A program made the translations under genes and the position numbers. The notes under the pieces are model-generated. The model was not told the origin of the DNA and did not search any database. It saw nothing but the letters and a program-made list of their open reading frames with translations. Shown piece by piece: positions 10,661-18,541 of a stretch of 32,979 bases of DNA. Source of the stretch: Pseudomonadota bacterium (GTDB lineage Bacteria; Pseudomonadota; Alphaproteobacteria; Rhizobiales; Beijerinckiaceae); the NCBI GenBank assembly GCA_023426505.1, contig JAFAAP010000252.1, forward strand, positions 1 to 32,979, given 5' to 3'. How positions within the stretch are numbered: position 1 is the first letter of the stretch; the number at the start of each line of letters is the position of its first letter.

Positions 10661-12037
10661 ATGGCGATTGAGAAACAGATCAGCGGAACCATCGCTGTTC
10701 TCGGCGGAGCAGCCGTTGCCGTCGTCGCCGTGCTGCTCGGGGTCCTGTATTGGGAGCGGACGGAGACGCCGTCCCCCAGCCGTAGCGCGTCGGTGGCTCC
10801 GGCCCAGCCGGCTCCGGGGCAGGGGGCCTCGTCCCCCGGCACTCCGGGCCAGCAGGCTGCGCAACCGGCCCCGAAGGCCGAAGCCCCCAAGAGTCCGGAT
10901 GCCAAGTCCGCCGGCGCTCCGGTGGCCCCGTCCTTCGACGTGGTTCGCATCGAGCCAGACGGCGAGAGCGTGATCGCAGGACGCGCAGCCCCCGGCGCGA
11001 CGATCGAGCTGTTGCGCGGCGACCTCGTCCACGCCCGCGCGGCCGCCGATGCCTCGGGCCTTTTCGCCATCGTGCCGCCGCCGTTGCCGCCCGGCTCGCA
11101 CCAGATCGCGTTGCAGTCCATCGCCCCGGACGGCACCCGCCAGCGCTCCCGCGAGAGCGTGACCGTGGTGCTCGATCCGGCCAAGACCCGGCCGCTCGTG
11201 GCCCTGACCGCGCCCGACAAGCCCACAGTCCTTCTCTCCAATCCCGAGCCGCCGGAGCAGAAGACGGCCCAGGCCCCTGCGCCGGCTCCTGCCCCCGAAG
11301 CCACGCCCGCCCCCGAGGCGAAGGCGCCGGAGCCGCCGGCCAAGCCTGCGCCGCAGCAGCAGGCGAGCGCATCCGCCGAGGCAGTCCAGCCGGCCCCTGC
11401 GCCGGCCGAGCCCGCCGCCCAGCCTGCGCCGAGGCCCGAGATCAAGATCGTCACCGTCGAGGCGGAGGACGGGAAGCTCTTCGTGTCAGGCCTGACCGCC
11501 CCCGGCGCGACCGTGCGCCTCTACCTCAACGAAAGCTTCGTGGCGCCCGGCGGCGCGGGCAGCGACGGCAAGGTTTCGTTCGCCATCGGCAGCGGCGTCC
11601 GCCCCGGCGACTACCGCGTGCGCCTCGACGACGTGGATCCGGTCTCCAGCCAGGTGAAGTCGCGCGCGCAGGTCACCTTCAACGTGCCCGCCCAGGTGGC
11701 GGCCGCTCCAGTGCAGCCCGCAGCTTCGGCTCCGGCGGCGGCGCCCGAGATCGCCGCGGCCCCGTCCGCGGCTGCTGGCGCTCCGGCTTCCGCCACCCGG
11801 ACCGCCTCGGCGGACTCGGTCGTGATCCCCTCCGGCACGGTCGTGATCCCCAACATCAACACGACCATCGTGTCGAGGGGCGACAACCTCTGGCGTATCA
11901 GCCAGCGGACCTATGGGAAGGGCGTGCGCTACACGGTGATCTACGGCGCGAACCAGGAGCAGATCCGCAATCCGGACCTGATCTATCCGGGCCAGGTCTT
12001 CGTTCTTCCAGGGGAAGAGCCGCAGAAGACCAACTGA
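10661..12037 (+). CDS. LysM peptidoglycan-binding protein with Ig-like repeats and Pro/Ala linkers
   Basis: Membrane-anchored envelope protein of about 458 aa. After a short cytosolic start there is one membrane segment (GTIAVLGGAAVAVVAVLLGVLYW). Two long Pro/Ala-rich linkers alternate with two related beta domains: one around FDVVRIEPDGESVIAGRAAPGATIEL and one around IKIVTVEAEDGKLFVSGLTAPGATVRL. Both carry the motif APGAT(I/V)(E/R)L. A C-terminal LysM domain spans about residues 402-452 (SRGDNLWRISQRTYGKG..YPGQVFVLPG). A GTG start at 10649 (four residues earlier) is possible. It is probably periplasmic and anchored in the inner membrane, binding peptidoglycan; no catalytic domain is visible. 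Confidence 0.88.
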   Translation: MAIEKQISGTIAVLGGAAVAVVAVLLGVLYWERTETPSPSRSASVAPAQPAPGQGASSPGTPGQQAAQPAPKAEAPKSPDAKSAGAPVAPSFDVVRIEPDGESVIAGRAAPGATIELLRGDLVHARAAADASGLFAIVPPPLPPGSHQIALQSIAPDGTRQRSRESVTVVLDPAKTRPLVALTAPDKPTVLLSNPEPPEQKTAQAPAPAPAPEATPAPEAKAPEPPAKPAPQQQASASAEAVQPAPAPAEPAAQPAPRPEIKIVTVEAEDGKLFVSGLTAPGATVRLYLNESFVAPGGAGSDGKVSFAIGSGVRPGDYRVRLDDVDPVSSQVKSRAQVTFNVPAQVAAAPVQPAASAPAAAPEIAAAPSAAAGAPASATRTASADSVVIPSGTVVIPNINTTIVSRGDNLWRISQRTYGKGVRYTVIYGANQEQIRNPDLIYPGQVFVLPGEEPQKTN

Positions 12038-12042
12038 TTGGA

Positions 12043-12069
12043 GAGGCGGGCAGGGTGAATTCCCGCCTC
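12043..12069 (+). terminator. Hairpin between the LysM gene and the Atm1-like exporter
   Basis: GAGGCGGG (12043-12050) pairs with CCCGCCTC (12062-12069) across an 11-nt loop, immediately after the LysM stop. There is no T-tract, so termination strength is doubtful. Confidence 0.4.
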
Positions 12070-12114
12070 CGATCATCTATATGCAGGTCCGACAGTTTGA
12101 TCGGATTCTAAGAA

Positions 12115-14025
12115 ATGTCCCCCTCCAGCGTCCCTGCCGCGAGCACGCCCGCCTCGCGGTCCAGCGGTTTGGTCGCCACCGTCAAGAAGCTCTGGCCCTA
12201 TCTCTGGCCACATGGGCGGCCCGACCTCCAGCGCCGGGTCTTCCTGGCTTTCGGACTGCTCCTGGTCGCCAAGGGCGTCACCATGGTCACCCCCTTCGCC
12301 TTCAAGTGGGCGACCGATGCGCTCGTGGCCGTGACCGGCGCTGCCGGCCAGGGCACCGAGGCGGCGGCGACTGCGGGCTCCTGGCTCTGGCGGGCTCCGG
12401 TCCTGCTCACGGTCATCTACGGCCTCACCCGCATCCTCATGGCGGTGCTGACCCAGGTGCGCGACGGGCTCTTCGCCAAGGTGGCGATGCATGCGGTGCG
12501 CAATCTGGCGCTCCAGACCTTCGAGCACATGCACCGCCTTTCCCTGCGCTTCCACCTGGAGCGCAAGACCGGCGGCCTCACCCGCGTCCTGGAGCGCGGA
12601 CGCGAGGGCATCGAGGAACTGTCCCGGCTCGTCGTGCTCACGCTCGTGCCGACCATCCTGGAATTCGTGCTGGTGCTCGGGATCCTGGCCTACGAGTTCG
12701 ACTGGACCTATTCGGCCGTCGTCTTCGTCATGGTGGTGATCTATCTCGGCTATACCTACCAGGCGACCCAGTGGCGAATCTCCATCCGCAAGCGGATGAA
12801 CGAGTCCGACACGGACGCCAACACCAAGGCGGTGGATTCGCTCCTCAACTACGAGACCGTGAAGTATTTCGGCGCCGAGGCCCGCGAGGCGGAACGCTAC
12901 GACCGCTCCATGGAGAAATACGAGAAGGCCTCGACCCAGACCTATACGTCGCTCGCCGTGCTCAATGCGGGCCAGGCGGTGATCTTCTCCATCGGCATGA
13001 CCATCGTGATGATCCTCGCCGCGCGGGACATCATGGCGGGCCGGGTCTCTATCGGCAGCTTCGTGCTCGTGAACGCCATGCTGGTTCAGCTCTACATCCC
13101 GCTGAACTTCATGGGCATGCTCTACCGCGAGATCAAGCAGGCCCTCATCGACATCGAGGACATGTTCCGCATCATCGAGCGCAACCCCGAGATCCAGGAC
13201 AGGCCGGACGCCAAGCCGCTCCAGGCCGCCAAGGGCGTGGTGCGCTTCGAGGACGTGCACTTCGCCTACATCCCCGAGCGCCCGATCCTGAAGGGCGTCA
13301 GCTTCGAGGTGCCGGCGGGCCATACGGTCGCCATCGTGGGCCCCTCGGGCGCGGGCAAGTCGACCATCTCGCGCCTCCTGTTCCGGTTCTACGAGCCCAC
13401 GAGCGGGCGCATCCTCATCGACGGCCAGGACATCGCCGACGTGCAGCAGGCGTCCCTGCGCAAGGTGATCGGCATGGTTCCGCAGGATACGGTGCTGTTC
13501 AACGACACCATCGGGTACAACGTCCAGTACGGACGCTGGGACGCCGCGGCCGAGGAGGTGAGGGAGGCCGCGCGCCTCGCCCAGATCGACCGCTTCATCG
13601 GCCAGCTGCCCGAAGGGTATGACACGCCCGTGGGCGAGCGCGGCCTGAAGCTTTCCGGCGGCGAGAAGCAGCGCGTCGCCATCGCCCGCACGATCCTCAA
13701 GGGCCCGCCGATACTCGTGCTCGACGAGGCGACCTCGGCGCTGGACACCTTCACCGAGAAGGAGATCCAGGACGCTCTCGACCGGGTCAGCCGCGGGCGC
13801 ACCACCCTGGTGATCGCCCATCGCCTGTCCACGGTGATCGGCGCGGACGAGATCATCGTCCTCGACCAGGGGCGGATCGTCGAGCGCGGCACCCACGGCA
13901 GCCTGCTGGCGCAGGGCGGCGTCTATGCGGCCATGTGGAACCGCCAGCGCCAGGTGGACGAGGCCCGCGAGACCCTCAAGCGGGTCGAGCAGGAAGCGCA
14001 CAGCGAGGAAAGCGTGGCGGGTTGA
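12115..14025 (+). CDS. Atm1-type ABC exporter (fused membrane and ATPase domains)
   Basis: Inner-membrane half-transporter of 636 aa that should act as a homodimer. The six-helix membrane domain spans about residues 40-350 and contains the Atm1 family stretches RKRMNESDTDANTKAVDSLLNYETVKYF and LVQLYIPLNFMGMLYREIKQ. The ATPase has Walker A GPSGAGKST at 409-417, signature LSGGEKQR at 513-520 and Walker B ILVLDEATSALD from 533. Atm1/ABCB7 relatives export glutathione- or sulfur-containing compounds linked to Fe-S assembly or heavy-metal tolerance; the bacterial substrate is inferred from the family. The ATG at 12115 gives the usual family length. Confidence 0.9.
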   Translation: MSPSSVPAASTPASRSSGLVATVKKLWPYLWPHGRPDLQRRVFLAFGLLLVAKGVTMVTPFAFKWATDALVAVTGAAGQGTEAAATAGSWLWRAPVLLTVIYGLTRILMAVLTQVRDGLFAKVAMHAVRNLALQTFEHMHRLSLRFHLERKTGGLTRVLERGREGIEELSRLVVLTLVPTILEFVLVLGILAYEFDWTYSAVVFVMVVIYLGYTYQATQWRISIRKRMNESDTDANTKAVDSLLNYETVKYFGAEAREAERYDRSMEKYEKASTQTYTSLAVLNAGQAVIFSIGMTIVMILAARDIMAGRVSIGSFVLVNAMLVQLYIPLNFMGMLYREIKQALIDIEDMFRIIERNPEIQDRPDAKPLQAAKGVVRFEDVHFAYIPERPILKGVSFEVPAGHTVAIVGPSGAGKSTISRLLFRFYEPTSGRILIDGQDIADVQQASLRKVIGMVPQDTVLFNDTIGYNVQYGRWDAAAEEVREAARLAQIDRFIGQLPEGYDTPVGERGLKLSGGEKQRVAIARTILKGPPILVLDEATSALDTFTEKEIQDALDRVSRGRTTLVIAHRLSTVIGADEIIVLDQGRIVERGTHGSLLAQGGVYAAMWNRQRQVDEARETLKRVEQEAHSEESVAG

Positions 14026-14035
14026 CGGAACCCGC
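14017..14035 (+). terminator. Weak hairpin overlapping the Atm1-like stop codon
   Basis: GCGGGTT (14017-14023) pairs with AACCCGC (14029-14035) over a 5-nt loop and is followed by CCCTCC, not a T-tract. It may only attenuate transcription into psd. Confidence 0.3.
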
Positions 14036-14079
14036 CCCTCCTGCCATCCCCCTCCCACGATCCATCAAGGCCCTGAAGA

Positions 14080-14781
14080 ATGACCGATATCCTCGAATCG
14101 ATGCGCCGCATCTTCGTCCCGATCCACAAGGAGGGCTATCCCTTCATTCTCATCTCCCTGGTCGCGACGATCCTGCTGGCCATGCTGTGGTCGCCCCTGG
14201 GGTGGATCGGCACCATCCTGACGGTCTGGGTCTGCTATTTCTTCCGCGATCCTCCGCGGGTCACCCCGATCCGCGACGGCCTCGTGGTCTCGCCGGCCGA
14301 CGGGCGCGTGAGCCTCATCACCACGGCGGTTCCGCCGGCGGAGCTCGACCTGCCGCAGGAGCCGATGACCCGCATCTCGGTCTTCATGAACGTGTTCGAC
14401 TGCCACGTGAACCGGTCCCCCGTCGCGGGCCGGATCACCCAGATCCTCTACACGCCGGGCCTCTTCCTCAATGCGGAGCTCGACAAGGCGAGCGAGGACA
14501 ACGAGCGCAACGCCCTCGTGATCGAGACCGGCGAGACCAAGATCGGCGTGGTGCAGATCGCCGGCCTGGTGGCGCGCCGCATCGTGTCCTTCGTCAAGAT
14601 CGGCGATTCTTTGAGTGCCGGCGAGCGCTTCGGCCTGATCCGCTTCGGCTCCCGGCTCGACATCTATGTTCCGCTCTCCACGCAGGTGCTCGTAGGCCTC
14701 GGCCAGACGGCGGTGGCGGGCGAGACGGTCCTGGCCGATCTCACCGCGAAGGAGCCCTCGCGCCCCTTCCGGGTCGGCTAG
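14080..14781 (+). CDS. psd: Phosphatidylserine decarboxylase (archaeal/short type)
   Basis: Converts phosphatidylserine to phosphatidylethanolamine at the inner membrane. The 233-aa proenzyme has a hydrophobic N-terminal segment (about residues 22-55), the PADGR motif near 72-76, VFMNVFDCHVNRSPVAG near 101-117, and the self-cleavage site FGS with Gly190-Ser191, where Ser becomes the pyruvoyl cofactor. The length and RFGSRLDIYVP context fit the short, LGST-lacking branch common in alphaproteobacteria. pssA, which makes its substrate, follows 44 bp downstream. Confidence 0.95.
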   Translation: MTDILESMRRIFVPIHKEGYPFILISLVATILLAMLWSPLGWIGTILTVWVCYFFRDPPRVTPIRDGLVVSPADGRVSLITTAVPPAELDLPQEPMTRISVFMNVFDCHVNRSPVAGRITQILYTPGLFLNAELDKASEDNERNALVIETGETKIGVVQIAGLVARRIVSFVKIGDSLSAGERFGLIRFGSRLDIYVPLSTQVLVGLGQTAVAGETVLADLTAKEPSRPFRVG

Positions 14782-14825
14782 CGCTCTGGCTTGCCGCTCC
14801 CCTGGGCTGACCCTAGTATTTCCGC

Positions 14826-15680
14826 ATGAGTGACCTGTTCCCCCCCTTCGCGCCCGATCCGGACGAGCCCCGGAGGCGTCTGTTCAAGCCGGTTCCGGTT
14901 CGGGTCATCATCCCGAACATCATCACGCTGATCGCCCTCTGCCTCGGCTTGACGGCGATCCGGCTCGCCTATGAGGGACGCTACGAGCCGGCGGTGATCG
15001 CCATCGTGGTGGCGGCCCTTCTCGACGGGGTGGACGGGCGCATCGCCCGGCTTCTCAAGGGGACCTCGCGCTTCGGCGCCGAGCTCGATTCCCTGGCCGA
15101 TTTCGTGAATTTCGGCGTCACCCCGGCCCTGATCCTCTACAGCTTCGTGCTGCACGACCTGAAGGCGCTCGGCTGGATCGTCGTGCTGGTCTTCGCCATC
15201 GCGATGGCGCTGCGCCTCGCCCGCTTCAACGCGATGCTGGACGATCCCCACCGGCCGGAATGGAAAAAGAACTTCTTCACCGGCATGCCGGCGCCGGCCG
15301 GAGCCGTGACGTCGATGCTGCCGCTCTACCTGAGCTTCCTCGGGGTTCCGGTGGAGGCGGCCGCGGCCCCGGTGGTGCTGGTGTACCTCCTGGGACTCGC
15401 CTTCCTGATGGTGTCGACGATCCCGGTCTATGCGGGCAAGAACATCGGCCGGGTGCCGCGCCACTGGGTCCTGCCGATCTTCGTCCTGTCCGTCGCGGTG
15501 TTCGGCCTCCTGGTCAGCTTCCCGTTCGAGATGCTCACCGTGATCACGGTGCTGTTCCTCGGCACGATCCCGCTCGGCGTCATGCGCTACCGCGCGCTCG
15601 AGCGCATGCATGCCCTGCAACCCGTTCCCGTCGCGACCGAGCCTGCTGCGCCCGGAGCCGAGCCGCCGCCGGCGGCTTGA
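14826..15680 (+). CDS. pssA: CDP-diacylglycerol--serine O-phosphatidyltransferase (PssA)
   Basis: Membrane enzyme that joins CDP-diacylglycerol and serine into phosphatidylserine. The CDP-alcohol phosphotransferase motif is complete: D70-G71, A74-R75, G84, D88 and D92, read from DGRIARLLKGTSRFGAELDSLAD. About eight membrane segments follow. The C-terminal tail is Pro/Ala-rich. With psd upstream it forms a PE biosynthesis pair. Protein length is 284 aa, normal for the Bacillus-type (type II) PssA family of integral membrane proteins. Confidence 0.95.
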   Translation: MSDLFPPFAPDPDEPRRRLFKPVPVRVIIPNIITLIALCLGLTAIRLAYEGRYEPAVIAIVVAALLDGVDGRIARLLKGTSRFGAELDSLADFVNFGVTPALILYSFVLHDLKALGWIVVLVFAIAMALRLARFNAMLDDPHRPEWKKNFFTGMPAPAGAVTSMLPLYLSFLGVPVEAAAAPVVLVYLLGLAFLMVSTIPVYAGKNIGRVPRHWVLPIFVLSVAVFGLLVSFPFEMLTVITVLFLGTIPLGVMRYRALERMHALQPVPVATEPAAPGAEPPPAA

Positions 15681-15792
15681 TTCATCCTCCGCCGGTTCCA
15701 TCTTGTGACCGGCCGACAGTGCCGTTTCGCGAGAGGCGGCCCTGCTTCCCGTCAGGTCCAGACCGGACCTCAAAAGCGTTTGGAGATCGTTC

Positions 15793-16443
15793 GTGGCGTC
15801 GTCTTCCGAGGTATCGAATCCCAGCTGGCGTCCGAAGCTCGTTCTGGCTTCCGCGTCGCCCCGAAGGCTCGCCCTGCTGCAGCAGGCAGGGATCGAGCCC
15901 GATGCGCTTCTGCCCGCGGACGTGGACGAGACGCCCCTGAAGGGCGAGAACGCCAAGGAACTGGCCCGACGACTGTCGCGCCAGAAGGCCGAGATCGCCG
16001 CCAGGGTGGCCCGCGGCTCCGACGAGCTGAAGGACGCCTATATCCTGTCCGCCGACACGGTGGTGCTCGCGGGCGGGCGCATCCTGCCCAAGGCCGAGGT
16101 GGTGGACGAGGCGGCGGCCTGCCTGCGCCTGCTCTCCGGCCGTGCCCACCGGGTCTACACCTCGGTCTGCCTCGTGACCCCGAAGGAGGCGATTCGCGAG
16201 CGCCTCGTGGAGACGCGTGTGCGCTTCAAGCGGCTCTCGCGGGACGAGTTCGAGCGCTACCTCGCGTCCGGCGAGTGGCGCGGCAAGGCGGGCGGCTACG
16301 CGATCCAGGGACTTGCCGGCACGTTCGTGGTCAAGCTGGTCGGCTCCTACACGAACGTGGTCGGCCTGCCGCTCTACGAGGCCGTGGCCCTGCTGGACGG
16401 GGAGGGTTATCCCGTCCGGTTCACCTGGCTCAACGCAGCCTGA
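15793..16443 (+). CDS. maf: Maf-like nucleotide pyrophosphatase
   Basis: House-cleaning nucleoside triphosphate pyrophosphatase, 216 aa. It has the Maf N-terminal motif LVLASASPRRLALL, the active-site segment ILSADTVVLAGG, and the C-terminal QGLAGTFVVKLVGSYTNVVGLPLYE. The start codon is GTG at 15793, supported by GGAG at 15782-15785. Which nucleotide it prefers (dTTP/UTP or m7GTP type) is not certain from reading alone. yacG begins 19 bp downstream, a conserved pairing in alphaproteobacteria. Confidence 0.93.
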   Translation: MASSSEVSNPSWRPKLVLASASPRRLALLQQAGIEPDALLPADVDETPLKGENAKELARRLSRQKAEIAARVARGSDELKDAYILSADTVVLAGGRILPKAEVVDEAAACLRLLSGRAHRVYTSVCLVTPKEAIRERLVETRVRFKRLSRDEFERYLASGEWRGKAGGYAIQGLAGTFVVKLVGSYTNVVGLPLYEAVALLDGEGYPVRFTWLNAA

Positions 16444-16462
16444 CGAGGCAGGAGGGCACTTC

Positions 16463-16663
16463 ATGACCCCCGCGAACGAGAACAACCCGCAAGGCGCCGC
16501 CGGCAAGTGCCCGATCTGCGGCAAGCCCACAAACCCCGAGTACCGCCCGTTCTGCTCGAAGCGCTGCGCGGACGTGGACCTCAACCGCTGGCTTTCGGGC
16601 ACTTACGCGATCCCCACCGTCGAAGACGACGAGGATGGGAACGAGGGGGATCGCGAGGCCTGA
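16463..16663 (+). CDS. yacG: DNA gyrase inhibitor YacG (zinc-binding)
   Basis: A 66-aa protein with a four-cysteine zinc site: C16 and C19 in KCPICGK and C31 and C35 in FCSKRCADVDLNRW. The tail is acidic (VEDDEDGNEGDREA). YacG binds the GyrB subunit and blocks DNA binding by gyrase. The start is supported by AGGAGGG about 7 nt upstream. It is probably co-transcribed with maf. Confidence 0.93.
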   Translation: MTPANENNPQGAAGKCPICGKPTNPEYRPFCSKRCADVDLNRWLSGTYAIPTVEDDEDGNEGDREA

Positions 16664-16695
16664 AAATTTTTCCGCTCCGTCATGTCAGAAGCGGG

Positions 16696-16724
16696 TAGAC
16701 AGGCGCCGCCTGTCTGACTATACA
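16696..16724 (+). promoter_or_regulatory. Probable sigma-70 promoter of tRNA-Phe
   Basis: A -35-like TAGACA (16696-16701) and a -10-like TATACA (16719-16724) are separated by exactly 17 bp and lie 39 bp before the tRNA. The spacer is largely a palindrome: AGACAGGCG and CGCCTGTCT around a single C (16697-16715). Confidence 0.55.
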
Positions 16725-16763
16725 ACCGGCCTCGACGCGAACAGCCAAGCGCTGACGCCGAAT

Positions 16764-16839
16764 GCCCAGGTAGCTCAGTTGGTAGAGCATGCGACTGAAA
16801 ATCGCAGTGTCGGTGGTTCGATTCCGCCCCTGGGCACCA
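16764..16839 (+). tRNA. tRNA-Phe (GAA)
   Basis: 76 nt including an encoded CCA end. The acceptor stem GCCCAGG pairs with CCTGGGC, the D-loop is AGCTCAGTTGGTAGAGC, the anticodon loop CTGAAAA carries GAA at 16797-16799, and the T-loop is GGTTCGATTCC. It is followed at 17030 by a tyrosine recombinase gene pointing toward it, so its 3' end is the likely attachment site of the adjacent element. Confidence 0.97.
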
Positions 16840-16884
16840 CTCCTTTTCATTTCCTTAGCCTTCCCAGCTACTTAGGACACCTGC

Positions 16885-16923
16885 TGCCAAACCTTTGGCC
16901 ACGTTGGTTCGAAAGGTTTGGCA
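16885..16923. repeat. 12-bp perfect inverted repeat between tRNA-Phe and the integrase
   Basis: TGCCAAACCTTT (16885-16896) and AAAGGTTTGGCA (16912-16923) flank 15 nt. The position between the tRNA and the integrase gene makes it a candidate recombinase or accessory-factor binding site. It could alternatively be a read-through terminator for the tRNA, but no T-tract follows. Confidence 0.55.
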
Positions 16924-16983
16924 AACGCGGTCATGTTCCGTTCTTGGCCCGAGCGTGAGTATCGAAGTTGGGGAACTTCAGAA

Positions 16984-17013
16984 ATGAAAAAGCCGCCCGG
17001 TGGGGGCGGCTTT
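16984..17013 (-). terminator. Intrinsic terminator of the integrase gene
   Basis: AAAGCCGCCC (16989-16998) pairs with GGGCGGCTTT (17004-17013) over 5 nt. On the minus strand the stem is followed by further T residues and TTCATTTC. It lies 16 bp beyond the integrase stop. Confidence 0.8.
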
Positions 17014-17029
17014 CCGTTGGAGTCGATTC

Positions 17030-18319
17030 TCAAGCTGCTTGCTCGTACTTCTTCATCCACTTGTCGAGGATTGCTTCTGCGCGCTGTTGGCGAGCGTACT
17101 CACGCGAGTAGCGGTCGATCTCCTTGAGGGTCCTGTGCCCGGTGACCGCCATGATGTCGTGCGGGGTGTAGTCCTCACTGACCAGATGGACTACGCACGC
17201 TTTACGCAGACCGTGGGCTGAGCATCCAGTCAGCCCGATCCTGTCGCATACGTCCCGGAACCAGTTCCCAAAGCTCTCCTTCGTGTATCGGTGACCGTTC
17301 TCTTGGACGAACCAGACCATATCTCCAAGGATGCCTTTCGCCCTGCTGGCATCGAGCACAGCTTGCAGCGGCGGTAGAAGCGGAATGTACGCAGTTGCCT
17401 CCTTCTCCGTACCCCGGTTCTTCTCTTGGACAACTGTCAGGAGACCATTGCGCAGTTTATGCCAGCCGAGGTCCACGAAATCGCCACGGCGCTGGCCTGT
17501 GTAGAACAGGATTTCAAACGCAAGCCGCTCCTTTGTGCCGATTTCGTATTCGGATCGAAAGAGGTTGATCTCATCCAAGGTCCAAGTATGTAACCCTTTG
17601 CTGGAGCCCTTGTAGTAGGGTACGTCTTTGGCCCAGTTTGTGGGGACGAGGTGAGGGTGCGTAGCTTTGGCATATGCCAGGAGCCCGCGCAGATACTTCA
17701 CCCGGCTGTTGCCTGCTTCAGGGGTGATAGGTTTCTCGATCAGATCGCCCTTCTCGTCCTCGATCTTCTGCCATTTGGCTGCTCTTTTCTGGAGAATTTC
17801 GACCGACTTGGTGTTGAAATTCGTGAGAGGGCAATCTGCGTATACGAGTTTCGAACCAGGGTTAATCGGCTCGCACAATATGCCCTCGAACACGAGACGG
17901 CGAGCCCGCTTGCCATCTTTCTTGAGCGTTTTCCAGGCGGTGCAGTTCGCAAAGTAGTCCTCGCAGAGCCAGCGCAGGGTATGCTCAGTTGTGAGCTTCT
18001 GCTCTTCGTTCATTTGAACCTTGTTTTGCACTTGGACCCGGTGATTCGGCGGTGGTTGCCCTCCAAGACACAGGGCATAATCGACAAAAAATTGCGCCCG
18101 CTCGGTATAAATATCTGAGAAGATGCGGAACGGCTTGGTGCCTGTGATCCCCTTCTTCCGGAAGTACACTATTGGCTTGCCGTGCCTTGAGGCCCAGGCC
18201 GAGCAGTGATCCGGGAGATCGGCGTTGAGCCTATCCAAGTGAGCCTGGAGAGCCCTCGGGCTCATCTTCGCAGATTTCGCCTGCCCATCACGCCGCCTGT
18301 CTCGACCACGGATCGTCAT
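17030..18319 (-). CDS. Tyrosine recombinase / integrase
   Basis: Site-specific recombinase of 429 aa from the preferred ATG at 18319. The central part (about 100-230) is a core-binding domain. The catalytic domain has Arg277 in ILFYTGQRRGD, His369 and Arg372 in SAHGLRKA, His395 in VTGHRTLKE, and the nucleophile Tyr404 in IDRYSRE, so the active site looks complete. It lies next to tRNA-Phe and is transcribed toward it, the usual layout of an island that integrates at a tRNA 3' end. Its start overlaps the end of the HTH gene by 32 bp. The frame is open further upstream, but that part is a shadow of the HTH gene. Confidence 0.92.
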   Translation of the reverse strand: MTIRGRDRRRDGQAKSAKMSPRALQAHLDRLNADLPDHCSAWASRHGKPIVYFRKKGITGTKPFRIFSDIYTERAQFFVDYALCLGGQPPPNHRVQVQNKVQMNEEQKLTTEHTLRWLCEDYFANCTAWKTLKKDGKRARRLVFEGILCEPINPGSKLVYADCPLTNFNTKSVEILQKRAAKWQKIEDEKGDLIEKPITPEAGNSRVKYLRGLLAYAKATHPHLVPTNWAKDVPYYKGSSKGLHTWTLDEINLFRSEYEIGTKERLAFEILFYTGQRRGDFVDLGWHKLRNGLLTVVQEKNRGTEKEATAYIPLLPPLQAVLDASRAKGILGDMVWFVQENGHRYTKESFGNWFRDVCDRIGLTGCSAHGLRKACVVHLVSEDYTPHDIMAVTGHRTLKEIDRYSREYARQQRAEAILDKWMKKYEQAA

Positions 18320-18539
18320 CTGTGGTCTTCCGGTTTGGAGCAGTATCGCCACGGCGGGGCAGCCGGTCAAAGAACTCATCGAGTTCATGAACGCACCAGA
18401 CAACCCGACCATCGATGACGCGCGGTTGAGGCATCCGACCGTCCGCAACCATCTCGTCGAACTTGGTCGAACCGATGCCAATGTAAGCAGCGGCCTCTTC
18501 GCGTGAGAGGCCGCGAGTAGGATAGACACGGTAGGTCAT
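18288..18539 (-). CDS. Excisionase-like helix-turn-helix protein
   Basis: An 83-aa protein with a MerR/AlpA-type winged HTH: GLSREEAAAYIGIGSTKFDEMVADGRMPQPRVIDGRVVWCVHELDEFFDRLP. This pattern (SREEAA.YIG.. helix, GRMP wing, W in the second strand) is typical of recombination directionality factors and of island regulators placed beside integrases. Start at MTYRVYPTRG (18539), only 2 bp after the stop of the upstream hypothetical gene. The basic tail overlaps the integrase start. Whether it works as an excisionase or as a regulator cannot be decided. Confidence 0.8.
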   Translation of the reverse strand: MTYRVYPTRGLSREEAAAYIGIGSTKFDEMVADGRMPQPRVIDGRVVWCVHELDEFFDRLPRRGDTAPNRKTTDDDPWSRQAA

Positions 18540-18541
18540 GG

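Noticed and set aside
12073..14058. 661-aa open frame on the minus strand
   Set aside because: It is exactly antisense to the Atm1-like exporter gene, has His/Asp/Arg-rich low-pattern sequence typical of shadow frames in GC-rich DNA, and no family motif.
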